A stretch of 33,022 bases of DNA from Marinobacter antarcticus (GTDB lineage Bacteria > Pseudomonadota > Gammaproteobacteria > Pseudomonadales > Oleiphilaceae), in contig NZ_DRGY01000092.1 in NCBI RefSeq assembly GCF_011049865.1, positions 1 to 33,022 on the forward strand, read 5' to 3'. Both the position numbers and the translations under genes were made by a program. Of the stretch, positions 8,974 to 17,745 are shown in pieces. The notes below the pieces were generated by a model. The model saw only the letters and a program-made list of their open reading frames with translations. It did not search any database and had not been told where the DNA came from. Within the stretch, counting starts at the first letter, position 1; every line of letters begins with the position of its first letter.

Positions 8974-9925
8974 CGTGATCTCCTGGCTTTCCGGTCCGTT
9001 GTTTATGTGGGCGGCTGGGCTTTCGGCGTCGGCTGCCACCTGAGTCACCGGGCAATCTCAACTGCCCTTCAAATACGCTTGCAGCCGGTCCTTCCATCAT
9101 AACAGGCGACCCCTCGCCCTGCCATTCAATGACCAGCCGCCCTCCGCGCACCTCTATTTCCACGCGGCTATCCAGCAGGCCAAGCAAACGCCCGGCTACG
9201 GCGGCCGCGCAAGCGCCGCTGCCACACGCAAGGGTTTCACCCGAACCGCGTTCATACACTCTCAGGCGGGCCTGGTTGCGGCTGACAATTTGCAGAAACC
9301 CGATATTGGCCCGCGCGGGGAATCGCGGATGGTGTTCCAGACGCGGCCCAAGGCTTGCAACCGGCGCAGTATCGACATCATCAACCAGAATGACGGCATG
9401 AGGGTTGCCCATTGACACGGCGCTGAGCTCAACTGTCTCAGAGCCTGTTTCCACCGTATACACATTTTTGCGGTGTTCGGCGACAAAGGGAATGGCGGGC
9501 GGATTCAACTCGGGCACGCCCATATTGACCATCACGACGCCGTCTTTGACCACTCGCAGTTCAATCACCCCCGCGGCTGTCTGAACCCGGATGAGTTTTT
9601 TGTTTGTCAGGCGCTGATCGCGCACGAACTTTGCGAAACATCTGGCGCCATTGCCGCACTGCTCAACCTCGGCGCCGTCGGCATTGAAGATGCGATAGCG
9701 AAAATCCACATCCGGCAAGCCCGGAGGCTCAACAACCAGCAACTGATCAAAACCAATACCAAAATTCCGATCTGCCAGTTCCCGAATCATTTCCGGGTTC
9801 AGCCGGAATGGCTGACTGATGGCATCCACCACCATAAAGTCGTTGCCCAGGCCGTGCATTTTACTGAACCGGAGCAGGGGCCCATGATTCCGGCGATGCT
9901 GGGTTACGTCCTGCCCTGCACTCAT
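8939..9925 (-). CDS. dapF: Diaminopimelate epimerase, with N- and C-terminal extensions
   Basis: DapF converts LL- to meso-diaminopimelate for lysine and peptidoglycan. Both active-site cysteines are present, in CGNGARC (Cys90) and LACGSGAC (Cys234), each offset by 17 from E. coli Cys73 and Cys217. The start ATG 9925 overlaps the lysA stop as ATGA; the only other in-frame ATG near the start falls inside the conserved [10 protein letters not shown] motif, so a 17-residue N-terminal extension seems real. The usual fold ends near residue 291 (VFEGQLRL), but the frame continues for about 37 residues, rich in Arg, Lys, Pro and Gly, and overlaps the DUF484 start. The tail has no recognisable domain and may be a reading-frame accident without harm to the enzyme. 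The total of 328 residues compares with about 275 in the family. Confidence 0.95.
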   Translation of the reverse strand: MSAGQDVTQHRRNHGPLLRFSKMHGLGNDFMVVDAISQPFRLNPEMIRELADRNFGIGFDQLLVVEPPGLPDVDFRYRIFNADGAEVEQCGNGARCFAKFVRDQRLTNKKLIRVQTAAGVIELRVVKDGVVMVNMGVPELNPPAIPFVAEHRKNVYTVETGSETVELSAVSMGNPHAVILVDDVDTAPVASLGPRLEHHPRFPARANIGFLQIVSRNQARLRVYERGSGETLACGSGACAAAVAGRLLGLLDSRVEIEVRGGRLVIEWQGEGSPVMMEGPAASVFEGQLRLPGDSGGSRRRKPSRPHKQRTGKPGDHDDRPNGPPEGR

Positions 9926-11181
9926 TCTGGCAAGCAGCTTTCGGGCGCAAGCTGATCTTCGAGGGTCTCACGGCGGCGAACACTGTGCACCTGATCGCCG
10001 TCAACCATCAGCTCCGGCGCACGGTTTCGGGTGTTGTAGTTTGAACTCATTACGAAGCCGTAGGCGCCCGCTGAGCGCACCGCCAGCAGATCACCAGCCC
10101 TGATGCTCAGTGGCCGGTCCTTGCCGAGAAAATCCCCGGTTTCACACACAGGGCCAACCAGGTCCCAAATCTTTTCTTCAACATCCTGACGCGCCTGTAC
10201 CGGCACAATGGCCTGCCAGGCACCGTAAAGTGCCGGGCGGATCAGATCGTTCATGGCGGCATCAATAATCGCGAAGTTGCGATGTTCCGTGCACTTCAGA
10301 AATTCGACACGAGTGAGCAGTATGCCGGCGTTGGCCGCTATGGAACGACCCGGCTCGAGAATCAGCTCGAGCTTGCGGTCGCCAATACGCTCCAACAGCG
10401 CCTTGACGTACCCGGATGGCTTGGGTGGCTGCTCGTCATTGTAAGTAACGCCAAGACCGCCACCCATATCCAGGTGCCGGATATGAATGCCGTTCCCGGC
10501 CAGAGAATCAACCAGCTCGAGCACGCGATCGAGGGCATCCAGAAACGGAGAAACGGAGACAAGCTGCGATCCGATGTGGCAGTCAACGCCTTTTATATCC
10601 AGATTCGTTAGCGTTGCGGCCCGGGCATACACAGCCGGCGCTTCGGCGATATCAATTCCAAACTTGTTCTCTTTCAGGCCCGTAGAAATGTACGGATGAG
10701 TACCGGCATCAACATCCGGGTTCACCCGCAAAGAGACCGGGGCTTTCACTCCCAGCTCACCGGCCACGGCATTGAGGTGGTCCAGCTCGGTATCAGATTC
10801 TACGTTGAAGCAGCGAACGCCCGCTTCCAGAGCCAGGCGCATTTCCCATTTCTGCTTGCCCACACCGGAAAACACCACCTTGCCTGCGTCACCACCCGCG
10901 CGCAGAACCCGCTCCAACTCGCCGGCCGAGACGATGTCAAACCCGGCTCCCAGGCGGGCTAATACATTCAGCACCGCCAGATTACTGTTGGCTTTGACGG
11001 CGTAGCACACCAGGTGCTCTCGCCCCTCTCGCTCGTTCAGGGCGTCATCATAGGCTTTATAATGGCGTTCCAGTGTAGCCCGTGAATACACGTAAGCAGG
11101 CGTGCCAAAGCGCTCAGCAATCGCAGAGACGGGCACGTTTTCAGCGTAAAGCTCGCCATCACGGTAGTTAAAGTGATCCAT
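9922..11181 (-). CDS. lysA: Diaminopimelate decarboxylase
   Basis: LysA decarboxylates meso-diaminopimelate to lysine with pyridoxal phosphate. Counting from ATG 11181 (AGGA about five bases upstream) the protein has 419 residues. The PLP lysine lies in YAVKANSN (Lys63), followed by the alanine-racemase-like barrel with HIGSQL and EPGRS (phosphate-binding and substrate loops). The C-terminal beta domain carries CETGDFL, the conserved Cys contributed across the dimer. The frame is open 22 codons further upstream, but that part lies in lptM and lacks conservation. It overlaps lptM by 14 bp upstream and dapF by 4 bp downstream, so the three are one translational unit. Confidence 0.96.
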   Translation of the reverse strand: MDHFNYRDGELYAENVPVSAIAERFGTPAYVYSRATLERHYKAYDDALNEREGREHLVCYAVKANSNLAVLNVLARLGAGFDIVSAGELERVLRAGGDAGKVVFSGVGKQKWEMRLALEAGVRCFNVESDTELDHLNAVAGELGVKAPVSLRVNPDVDAGTHPYISTGLKENKFGIDIAEAPAVYARAATLTNLDIKGVDCHIGSQLVSVSPFLDALDRVLELVDSLAGNGIHIRHLDMGGGLGVTYNDEQPPKPSGYVKALLERIGDRKLELILEPGRSIAANAGILLTRVEFLKCTEHRNFAIIDAAMNDLIRPALYGAWQAIVPVQARQDVEEKIWDLVGPVCETGDFLGKDRPLSIRAGDLLAVRSAGAYGFVMSSNYNTRNRAPELMVDGDQVHSVRRRETLEDQLAPESCLPE

Positions 11182-11341
11182 TAGGTTCCTGATCTTGTGT
11201 CGGGGTCTGATTGGGCCTGACGGGCGCATCCGGCGTGACAACCGCATCTGGATTGTCCCGGTATAAAGGCCCTTTTTGGCCGCAGCCGCCCAGTGTGGCC
11301 ACTAACATCAAAATCACCATTGGCAGTGTCCACGCGCGCAT
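11168..11341 (-). CDS. lptM: LptM/LppL (YifL-type) small lipoprotein
   Basis: This is a 57-residue lipoprotein. From ATG 11341 (AGGGG eight bases upstream) a short hydrophobic signal ends in the lipobox LGGC, and the mature protein begins CGQKGPLY, the hallmark of the YifL/LppL family. In E. coli this protein, renamed LptM, binds the LptD/LptE translocon and promotes LptD disulfide maturation. After the motif the sequence is Pro/Asp-rich and probably unstructured. An earlier in-frame ATG exists at 11362, but it would put extra residues before the signal. It heads the lysA-dapF group, as in Pseudomonas (lppL). Confidence 0.9.
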   Translation of the reverse strand: MRAWTLPMVILMLVATLGGCGQKGPLYRDNPDAVVTPDAPVRPNQTPTQDQEPNGSL

Positions 11342-11371
11342 ACTCGCCACCCCTGAGTTCATAATGGACAA

Positions 11372-11400
11372 AGTATACCTGACCCGTGGCCCGCACTGCG
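11372..11400 (-). promoter_or_regulatory. Weak candidate promoter for lptM-lysA-dapF
   Basis: A TATACT box on the minus strand (11377-11372) lies about 30 bases before the chosen lptM start. The matching -35 position is poor (CGCAGT at 17 bp spacing), so only the -10 element is convincing. It falls in the 73 bp between the cyaA stop and lptM. Confidence 0.3.
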
Positions 11401-11414
11401 AGGGCCGCGAGCTA

Positions 11415-14294
11415 TCATCCCTTGCTGGAGAATGCCTCCAACTCCTGGCTCAGGGCATCCTCCAGCAAGGTGCGATAATAGAGGTACTGGCTGGTCTGTA
11501 TGTCCTGCTGATAAACCCGTGGGTCCAGATCGTGGGGTAGGTGCACATCGGTAAGATACACCGGATAGTGCTCACGGCTTTGACGCAGTGAGTGAATATA
11601 GTGCGCAACCGCCGGAATCAACTGATCTCCATATTGCAGCACCGTGAATTCCTGCTCGCCACAATACAGATCAAAGCGAACCCGGCTTCCGCCTTCCTGA
11701 ACACCCACGGCTTGTAACTCAAACCCCGGCAGGGCAGCGCCCGAATCCACTTGCGGCCGGTACTCCGACCGCCAGAGCCCATCATTCACAACCATTTCAT
11801 AGCACCGCACATCGGCCAACGCCCCTGGCAGATCGCTGTTGCGCAAGGTGCGTCGCTCCGTCAGATTTTCCAGAAAACGCAGCAGGGATGTCAGCAAATA
11901 GCGGCGGTTGGTGGCTTGAGGCTGCCACCCAAACAGCGAGCCACGCTCGTCGATCACCCAGATTTGCGCTCGCTCACTACGCAGCACATAAAATACCTGA
12001 ATGCTGTCTGGCTCGCTGGCCTGGCAAGCTACTCGCAGCGCGGGCTCGTCGAGCAGCGCGTGGCGGTCAAAAATAACAGGCAGGTAGACATCCCGGGGCT
12101 GGGCCAGGCACTCCATGAGTGCTTCCCGGCTTTCAAGCGCAATGAATCCCGGCTCAGTACCATTAAACTCCAACAGGAAATACCGGCGACCCATTTCAAT
12201 AACATAGCGCAACGGATGCGGGCCAGCACCGCCGGCAAAGAACTGGCGCAATACGTCCGCAAACAACGCCTGCACCCGTCGTGCAATAGCGCTGCCGTGC
12301 CCACGCTTGTGGCCATGTACTTCGATGTCCGGCACTGAACGGGGGTCGAGAGCAACCGATGCCAATATATTTTTCAAGCACTGAATCAGGGTATCACCGG
12401 AGGCGTAGTGCTGAAGACTGACCTCGTGCCAACTGTTGAGAGCCACCTGATCAATGGTAACCACCAGGTTCTCCCGCCCACCGCTGAAACCCAGCGCATC
12501 ATGCCGTGCGCTGAGCTTGTGCAATCCGCGCTCGGTAAGATGAGACTGAGGATCAACGCCTACATTAATCAGAAGAAGATTGCGCAAGGGGCGAACACCG
12601 CGGGCGAGCGCTTCCCGTTCAGCAGGCCGCACTGGAAACGGCACAAATCCGGACAGCGCGTCCAGCATTTCCCGCACTTCGCTAATAGACGCCACGCCCT
12701 GCCCCGAGCGAACATTGAGACGAGTTGAACGTGTCAGTAAGCCGTTGCAATAACTCCAGGCCACCAGTTCTGCGAGGTTTCCGGACCGCCGGATAACAGG
12801 CTGCCAGAAAGCATCCGAAGGGGCTTCCAGATCACGGTATAGCAGCCAACCACTGCCCGCCTCACCTTGTTCTGACTGATGATGAAACGCGAGATTTTCC
12901 TCCGCCAGCGAGGGCGCCAGCCCCGGATTGACGCACTCAATTTTGCCGGCCTTGCGCTGGAACGCCGCGTAGAGCTTGCGACCGAGCAAGTTGATGTCGT
13001 TCGCGCTGATGGCAGACTGCTCACCGTGATCGCGCGCCATTTCAGACAGCAGCCGGTAACTGTGAGTCAGCTCCGACACCACCACACGGCGCAGGGAAGA
13101 CACCTCCTCTGCCCGCCAGCGCTGGCGATTATCCAACACCTCAACCTGCTCAGATTGCCAGCCCCAGCCAGCCACAAGCTCTCTCAGTAACCGGGCCCTC
13201 CAGGGCTCCGCGCTTGGCTCGACCGGGGCTTCAATGCGGGTCAGCGGAAGCCCTGCTTTGATATACAAACTGCGACGCACCAAGTCAAGCCGCACCTCGG
13301 CTTCTGACTCTGTCAGCCACCGCTCAAGGCGCTGGTAGAGCATGATGTACGGGTCCAGAATATCCACATCCGTTGTGCCATTAAACACGGCCTGCTTGAA
13401 CACCCGGGACAAAACCGGTTGATCCTGCGTTTTGGCGTAGCATTCGATAAGCAGCAGTTTGAGAATAGACTTCCAGGGCGCGTCAATGCCCTTGTAGAGT
13501 TGCCACACACCGGCGCCAAGAAATTCGCTGGCCGGTATGGCCGGCACCGCGCCGAAATCGATGTATTCGTCGGCGCGTATGAAGCGGTAGTCCACCAGCT
13601 TGTTTACACATTCCCGGTAACGGCCTTCCAACTCCGAGGGGATGAGCCACCACAGCGGATAGCACCCTCCCAGGTGAATGCCTGTTCGATAAAATTCATC
13701 CAGCAGCAAATAGTGCTGGGCGCTACCGCAGTTTTCACCAGTGACTTCTACACGCTGCCGCCCTGTCCGCCAGTCGGCCGCACAGAACACAAACACGTGC
13801 AGCTCAATGCCAAAAGTAGATGCCCACTCCGTCAGCTTCTGCGCCTTACGCTCAAGGCGCAGGACACCCGCTTCCGGAAGGTCGTCCCGGTGACACAGCC
13901 AGACATCCAGATCACTGGCAACCGAATGCCCGAGCGAGCCGGGGCTGCCCATCAGAAACAGCGCTTCCAGATCAGCCCGGCGCTTGCCTTCATCGCGCAT
14001 ACTGAAGGTGCGAGCCAAACGCCGGGCAGCACTCCTGGTTGCGGAGTCGGGCAGGTAATGGCTTAAGCCATAAGGGCAGTCGGCATCCGAATAGCCGGGC
14101 AAAGCCGGATGATTGGTGTGAAACACCAGCGGCAGCACTTCCAGCACAGCCTGTTGTCGATAAGTCAGCGCCGAGTGCGCCCTCTCCCAGCGCTGGCCAT
14201 TAACCAATAAAAACCTGTCCCGCAGACGGCGCAGGGTTTTGCGGTCTATGCCCTCATCAAAATCCAGGGCGATCGGTAGGGCATGGGCAGTCAA
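11415..14294 (-). CDS. cyaA: Class I adenylate cyclase, TTG start
   Basis: CyaA makes cyclic AMP, the ligand of Crp/Vfr-type regulators. The 959-residue product matches the enterobacterial (class I) type in length and order: catalytic nucleotidyltransferase-like N-terminal half with LMGSPGSLGHS (about 114-123) and SDLDVW with the metal-binding Asp pair (Asp128, Asp130), then a long regulatory C-terminal half. The start is TTG 14294 with GGAG five bases upstream; no in-frame ATG or GTG lies nearby. E. coli cyaA also starts with UUG, so the weak start may be conserved to limit cAMP. It follows argH by 12 bp. The last codons of the gene form a strong inverted repeat (separate entry). Confidence 0.95.
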   Translation of the reverse strand: MTAHALPIALDFDEGIDRKTLRRLRDRFLLVNGQRWERAHSALTYRQQAVLEVLPLVFHTNHPALPGYSDADCPYGLSHYLPDSATRSAARRLARTFSMRDEGKRRADLEALFLMGSPGSLGHSVASDLDVWLCHRDDLPEAGVLRLERKAQKLTEWASTFGIELHVFVFCAADWRTGRQRVEVTGENCGSAQHYLLLDEFYRTGIHLGGCYPLWWLIPSELEGRYRECVNKLVDYRFIRADEYIDFGAVPAIPASEFLGAGVWQLYKGIDAPWKSILKLLLIECYAKTQDQPVLSRVFKQAVFNGTTDVDILDPYIMLYQRLERWLTESEAEVRLDLVRRSLYIKAGLPLTRIEAPVEPSAEPWRARLLRELVAGWGWQSEQVEVLDNRQRWRAEEVSSLRRVVVSELTHSYRLLSEMARDHGEQSAISANDINLLGRKLYAAFQRKAGKIECVNPGLAPSLAEENLAFHHQSEQGEAGSGWLLYRDLEAPSDAFWQPVIRRSGNLAELVAWSYCNGLLTRSTRLNVRSGQGVASISEVREMLDALSGFVPFPVRPAEREALARGVRPLRNLLLINVGVDPQSHLTERGLHKLSARHDALGFSGGRENLVVTIDQVALNSWHEVSLQHYASGDTLIQCLKNILASVALDPRSVPDIEVHGHKRGHGSAIARRVQALFADVLRQFFAGGAGPHPLRYVIEMGRRYFLLEFNGTEPGFIALESREALMECLAQPRDVYLPVIFDRHALLDEPALRVACQASEPDSIQVFYVLRSERAQIWVIDERGSLFGWQPQATNRRYLLTSLLRFLENLTERRTLRNSDLPGALADVRCYEMVVNDGLWRSEYRPQVDSGAALPGFELQAVGVQEGGSRVRFDLYCGEQEFTVLQYGDQLIPAVAHYIHSLRQSREHYPVYLTDVHLPHDLDPRVYQQDIQTSQYLYYRTLLEDALSQELEAFSSKG
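11420..11470. repeat. 17-bp inverted repeat (hairpin) in the 3' end of cyaA
   Basis: Arms at 11420-11436 and 11454-11470 are complementary over 17 bp around a 17-base loop. The only imperfect position would be a G-U pair in the cyaA transcript, so the mRNA stem is continuous. It ends two bases before the cyaA stop codon, entirely within the coding sequence. No run of U follows, so it is not a standard intrinsic terminator; it may protect the 3' end of the mRNA or slow ribosomes. Confidence 0.75.
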
Positions 14295-14306
14295 GACAGC
14301 TCCGGA

Positions 14307-15716
14307 TCATTCCAATTGCTTGCGCGCACGGGCGACAGCCGCCCGCACTTGAGCAGGGGCAGTTCCACCCAGGTGATCCCGGGCCTGGACCGAACCTTCC
14401 AGGGTCAGCACGTCAAACACATCGTCGCCGATGGTGTCGGAGAAACGCGTCAGCTCTTCCAGCGTCATATCCGAAAGGTCCCGCTCTTCGGCAACGCCGA
14501 ACGCCACGGCTTTGCCCACCACTTCATGGGCGTCCCGGAACGGCATGCCTTTTTTGACCAGGTAGTCCGCCAGATCCGTCGCGGTTGAGAAACCGCGCTT
14601 GGCGGCCACGCGCATATTGTCGGCTTTCGCCCGAATAGCCGGCACCATGTCGGCGTAGGCTTTCAGGCACCCTTTGATTGTATCGACGGTATCAAACAGC
14701 GGCTCTTTGTCTTCCTGATTGTCCTTGTTGTACGCCAACGGCTGGCTTTTCATCAGCGTGAGCAGGCACATCAGGTGGCCCGTCACCCGGCCGGTTTTGC
14801 CCCGGACAAGCTCAGGCACATCGGGGTTCTTTTTCTGGGGCATGATGGACGAGCCGGTGCAGAAGCGATCTGGCAGATCAATAAAATCAAACTGAGCGGA
14901 GGCCCACAACACCAATTCCTCGCTGAAGCGCGACATATGTGTCATCAGCAAGGCTGCAAAACTGCAGAATTCGATGGCAAAATCCCGGTCACTGACGGAG
15001 TCCAGGGAATTTTCGGAGGGGCGATCAAAACCCAACAGCCGCGCGGTCATGGCCCGGTCGATGGGGTAAGTTGTGCCGGCCAGAGCCGCCGCGCCCAACG
15101 GCATTACGTTTACCCGCTTGCGGCAGTCCTGCAGACGTTCACCGTCTCGTATCAGCATTTCATACCAGGCCAGAAGATGGTGCCCGAACGTAACCGGCTG
15201 CGCGGTCTGCAGATGGGTAAAACCCGGCATGATGGTATCGGCTTCGCGCTCGGCCAGGTCCAGCAGGCCAGCTTGCAGGCGCCGCAGTTCCTCGGCGATC
15301 ACATCAATCTCGTCCCGTAGATACAAGCGAATATCCGTAGCCACCTGGTCGTTACGGCTGCGACCGGTGTGCAGCTTCTTGCCAGTGATGCCAATGCGCC
15401 TGGTCAACTGGGCTTCTATGTTCATGTGAACGTCTTCAAGGCTCACAGACCACTCGAAGCGCCCAGCTTCAATGTCTTGCTTTACCTCGCTGAGGCCACC
15501 GAGGATGCTGTCACGCTCTTCCACGGTAAGTACGCCAACCTCGGCAAGCATGGTCGCATGGGCGATGGAGCCAGTGATATCGTGATGATACAAACGCTGA
15601 TCAAACCCGACGGATGCCGTGAAGCGTTCCACGAATGCGTCTGTCGGCTCACTGAAACGTCCGCCCCAGGGTTTTTCAGAAGTTGTGGCCTGGTCAGATT
15701 TTTTCTGCTCCGTCAT
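14307..15716 (-). CDS. argH: Argininosuccinate lyase
   Basis: ArgH splits argininosuccinate into arginine and fumarate, the last step of arginine synthesis. The 469-residue product has the fumarase/aspartase superfamily regions: HTGRSRNDQ (about 116-124), [10 protein letters not shown] (165-174) and the signature [11 protein letters not shown] (288-298) with the catalytic Ser. The N-terminal 12 residues before KPWGGRF are a short polar lead. The start is ATG 15716 with AGGA nine to ten bases upstream. It is divergent from algZ across a short gap and is followed by cyaA 12 bp later, the order known in Pseudomonas but with the intervening genes missing. Confidence 0.96.
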   Translation of the reverse strand: MTEQKKSDQATTSEKPWGGRFSEPTDAFVERFTASVGFDQRLYHHDITGSIAHATMLAEVGVLTVEERDSILGGLSEVKQDIEAGRFEWSVSLEDVHMNIEAQLTRRIGITGKKLHTGRSRNDQVATDIRLYLRDEIDVIAEELRRLQAGLLDLAEREADTIMPGFTHLQTAQPVTFGHHLLAWYEMLIRDGERLQDCRKRVNVMPLGAAALAGTTYPIDRAMTARLLGFDRPSENSLDSVSDRDFAIEFCSFAALLMTHMSRFSEELVLWASAQFDFIDLPDRFCTGSSIMPQKKNPDVPELVRGKTGRVTGHLMCLLTLMKSQPLAYNKDNQEDKEPLFDTVDTIKGCLKAYADMVPAIRAKADNMRVAAKRGFSTATDLADYLVKKGMPFRDAHEVVGKAVAFGVAEERDLSDMTLEELTRFSDTIGDDVFDVLTLEGSVQARDHLGGTAPAQVRAAVARARKQLE

Positions 15717-15801
15717 GGTCTATCTTTCCTGCTGGCAGCCCGGCATTATCTCGCGGGGACTGAGTATATTGAAGGTACATTGAACGTGGCGGGAGTATAG
15801 C

Positions 15802-15885
15802 ATTCTGACCCGTACAAAAGAGACTCCCCCAAACGGGGACAAAGCGATCATCACACAGGATTTCTTCGTACCGGACCTGTGCCGG
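15802..15885 (+). other. In-frame, apparently coding extension upstream of the first canonical algZ start
   Basis: The algZ frame stays open upstream of GTG 15886 to an in-frame TGA at 15781. The codons just before 15886 read FFVPDLCR, which matches what I recall as the conserved N-terminal region of AlgZ proteins. No ATG, GTG or TTG occurs in this frame between 15784 and 15886. A GGGAG at 15791-15795 sits six bases before an ATT (15802) and nine before a CTG (15805), both possible rare starts. The region also forms part of the argH/algZ intergenic space. Confidence 0.6.
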
Positions 15886-16869
15886 GTGCGAGCCGTGTTC
15901 ATGCTGTTGATCACCAGCGAACTGATGGTGTTGGTGCTGGCGATTGTTCAGGCGAGCGACGGATGGATTGACTGGAACTATTTCGCGCTGTTGTCGCTGT
16001 TCGTGCAGTGGGCCACGCTCACCAGTGCTGCGTTGATCTGCGTGCTTCGACCACGGCTGGCCAGACTGTCTGTGCCCCGCGCCACCCTTGCGATCGCGCT
16101 CATCATACTGCTTGACGTTCTGACGTTCAGCCTGTTTGCCGACAATATCCTGCACCCACAGCCCGGGGTTATAAACTGGCAGTCGATTGCAAAAAAGTTG
16201 CTGTTGGCGCTGCTGATTGTGCTGATAGTACTGCGTTACTTTTACCTGCAACACCAGTGGCAACAGCAGCGCGAAGCAGAAATGCAGGCACATCTCGCAG
16301 CGTTGCAAGCGCGCATACAGCCGCACTTTCTGTTTAACAGTATGAACACCATCGCCAGCCTTATTGCCACGGATCCCGAACAGGCAGAAGAAGCGGTTCT
16401 TGATCTTTCAGAACTTTTTCGCGCAAGCCTGCGCACCAGCGACCAACTGATCCCGCTGGCAAAAGAGCTGGACCTGTGCCAGCGTTATCTGGCTATCGAG
16501 GCTTTGCGCCTTGGTTCGCGCCTCACCCTGGAATGGCATATAGCCGGCGGGCTGGAATACCAGGCCATCCCTCCGCTGACCCTGCAGCCGTTGGTAGAGA
16601 ACGCCGTCTACCATGGCATACAGCCTCGCCAGGAGGGCGGTACCGTGCGCATTGAGGCAGAGGCCCGAGGCGATTTTGTGTATCTGCTTGTGCAAAATCC
16701 CAAACCCGATGGTAACGGAAGTTTGCACAGCGGCAATCGCATGGCCCTGAGCAACATACAAGCTCGGCTGCACGCCCTGTTTGGAGAGTCGGCTGTGCTC
16801 AAGCACAGCCACCAGGATGACGTTTACACGGTAACGTTGAGGCTACCAAAAATCACACAGCAATTATGA
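15886..16869 (+). CDS. algZ: AlgZ/FimS-type sensor histidine kinase (LytS family)
   Basis: This is a membrane sensor paired with the AlgR-like regulator that follows; in Pseudomonas the pair controls twitching motility, alginate and virulence genes. Four hydrophobic segments fill roughly residues 4-120. The His_kinase domain follows, with the H box ARIQPHFLFNSMNTIASLI and the ATP-binding N box LQPLVENAVYHGIQPR. The expected glycine box is degenerate (GNRMALSNIQARL), which fits AlgZ, a kinase long noted for lacking usual motifs. GTG 15886 is only the first canonical start; the protein very probably begins about 27 codons earlier (separate entry). It overlaps algR by 4 bp. Confidence 0.9.
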   Translation: MRAVFMLLITSELMVLVLAIVQASDGWIDWNYFALLSLFVQWATLTSAALICVLRPRLARLSVPRATLAIALIILLDVLTFSLFADNILHPQPGVINWQSIAKKLLLALLIVLIVLRYFYLQHQWQQQREAEMQAHLAALQARIQPHFLFNSMNTIASLIATDPEQAEEAVLDLSELFRASLRTSDQLIPLAKELDLCQRYLAIEALRLGSRLTLEWHIAGGLEYQAIPPLTLQPLVENAVYHGIQPRQEGGTVRIEAEARGDFVYLLVQNPKPDGNGSLHSGNRMALSNIQARLHALFGESAVLKHSHQDDVYTVTLRLPKITQQL

Positions 16870-17630
16870 TGAAACAGACGATTCTGATCGTGGATGACGA
16901 ACCTCTGGCCCGCGAGCGCCTTCGGCGTCTGGCCGAGGATCTGCCGGACTACCAGGTTTGTGGCGAGGCCGCCGACGGCGAGTCCACGCTTGCCCGCGTT
17001 GCCGAGCTGCAGCCGGACATACTCCTGCTGGACATTCGCATGCCGGGTGTTGACGGGTTGGAAGTTGCGTCACGTTTGAGCCAGCTCAGCAATCCTCCCG
17101 CGATTATTTTCTGCACCGCCTACGACATCTATGCCATTCAAGCTTTTGACGTACAGGCCATCGCCTATTTGCTGAAACCCGTGCGCAAAATCGCACTGGC
17201 AGAAGCACTGGCCCGGGCTGGCAGGGTTAATCGGGTGCAGTTACAGGTACTTGCCAGAGAACATACCGGCAAGAGCGCGAACCAACCCGAAGACGAACAG
17301 ATGGCCGTTCGCACTCACAGGGGTACCGAGCTGATCGACATAGCCGGGATTCGCTACTGCCAGGCAGACCAAAAGTACGTGACCATTTATCACAGCCGCG
17401 GCGAAACGGTTTCCGACTACACGCTGAAAGATCTTGAAACCGCGTATCCCCGACAGTTGCTCCGGATTCATCGCAATACTCTGGTGGGCGCGCGCTTTGT
17501 TCAAGCCTTGAAGCGCACTCCAGCCGGCCACAATCTGGTCTTACTCAGGGAAAACCTGGGCGAACTGCAGGTCAGCCGGCGGCACGCCAGCAGCGTTCGC
17601 CAATGGCTGCAGGGGCAGCAATCTGGCTGA
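16866..17630 (+). CDS. algR: AlgR-type LytTR response regulator
   Basis: The 254-residue protein has a receiver domain (1-125) with the acidic pair DD (about 10-11), phosphoacceptor Asp in LLLDIRMPG (about 56) and Lys in LLKPV, a short linker, and a LytTR DNA-binding domain (about 148-250) with YCQADQKYVTIYH and LLRIHRNTLV. It would bind promoters as the output of AlgZ. The start overlaps the algZ stop as ATGATG, so either ATG (16866 or 16869) could be used; no Shine-Dalgarno is seen and translation is probably coupled. It lies directly upstream of hemC, as in Pseudomonas, with a 115-bp gap in which I see no clear promoter or terminator. Confidence 0.94.
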   Translation: MMKQTILIVDDEPLARERLRRLAEDLPDYQVCGEAADGESTLARVAELQPDILLLDIRMPGVDGLEVASRLSQLSNPPAIIFCTAYDIYAIQAFDVQAIAYLLKPVRKIALAEALARAGRVNRVQLQVLAREHTGKSANQPEDEQMAVRTHRGTELIDIAGIRYCQADQKYVTIYHSRGETVSDYTLKDLETAYPRQLLRIHRNTLVGARFVQALKRTPAGHNLVLLRENLGELQVSRRHASSVRQWLQGQQSG

Positions 17631-17745
17631 ACGAGGCTGGCGCAGAGCACTGCCAAAGCGGGCGGTGAATAGCCGTCACCCACGGGACTTTTACAACGCC
17701 ACAAGGTAACCTTGGCGAACATTTTCAGAACTGACAGTGAGCACC

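Noticed and set aside
15769..15801. TTGAAG/TATAGC as an algZ promoter
   Set aside because: Spacing is 21 bp, outside the usual range, and a start at that place would remove the upstream codons that look coding.
15694..16326. Open frame of 210 codons on the minus strand opposite algZ
   Set aside because: Low-complexity Gln/His-rich translation caused by the opposite-strand hydrophobic and Gln codons of algZ; it also overlaps the argH start.
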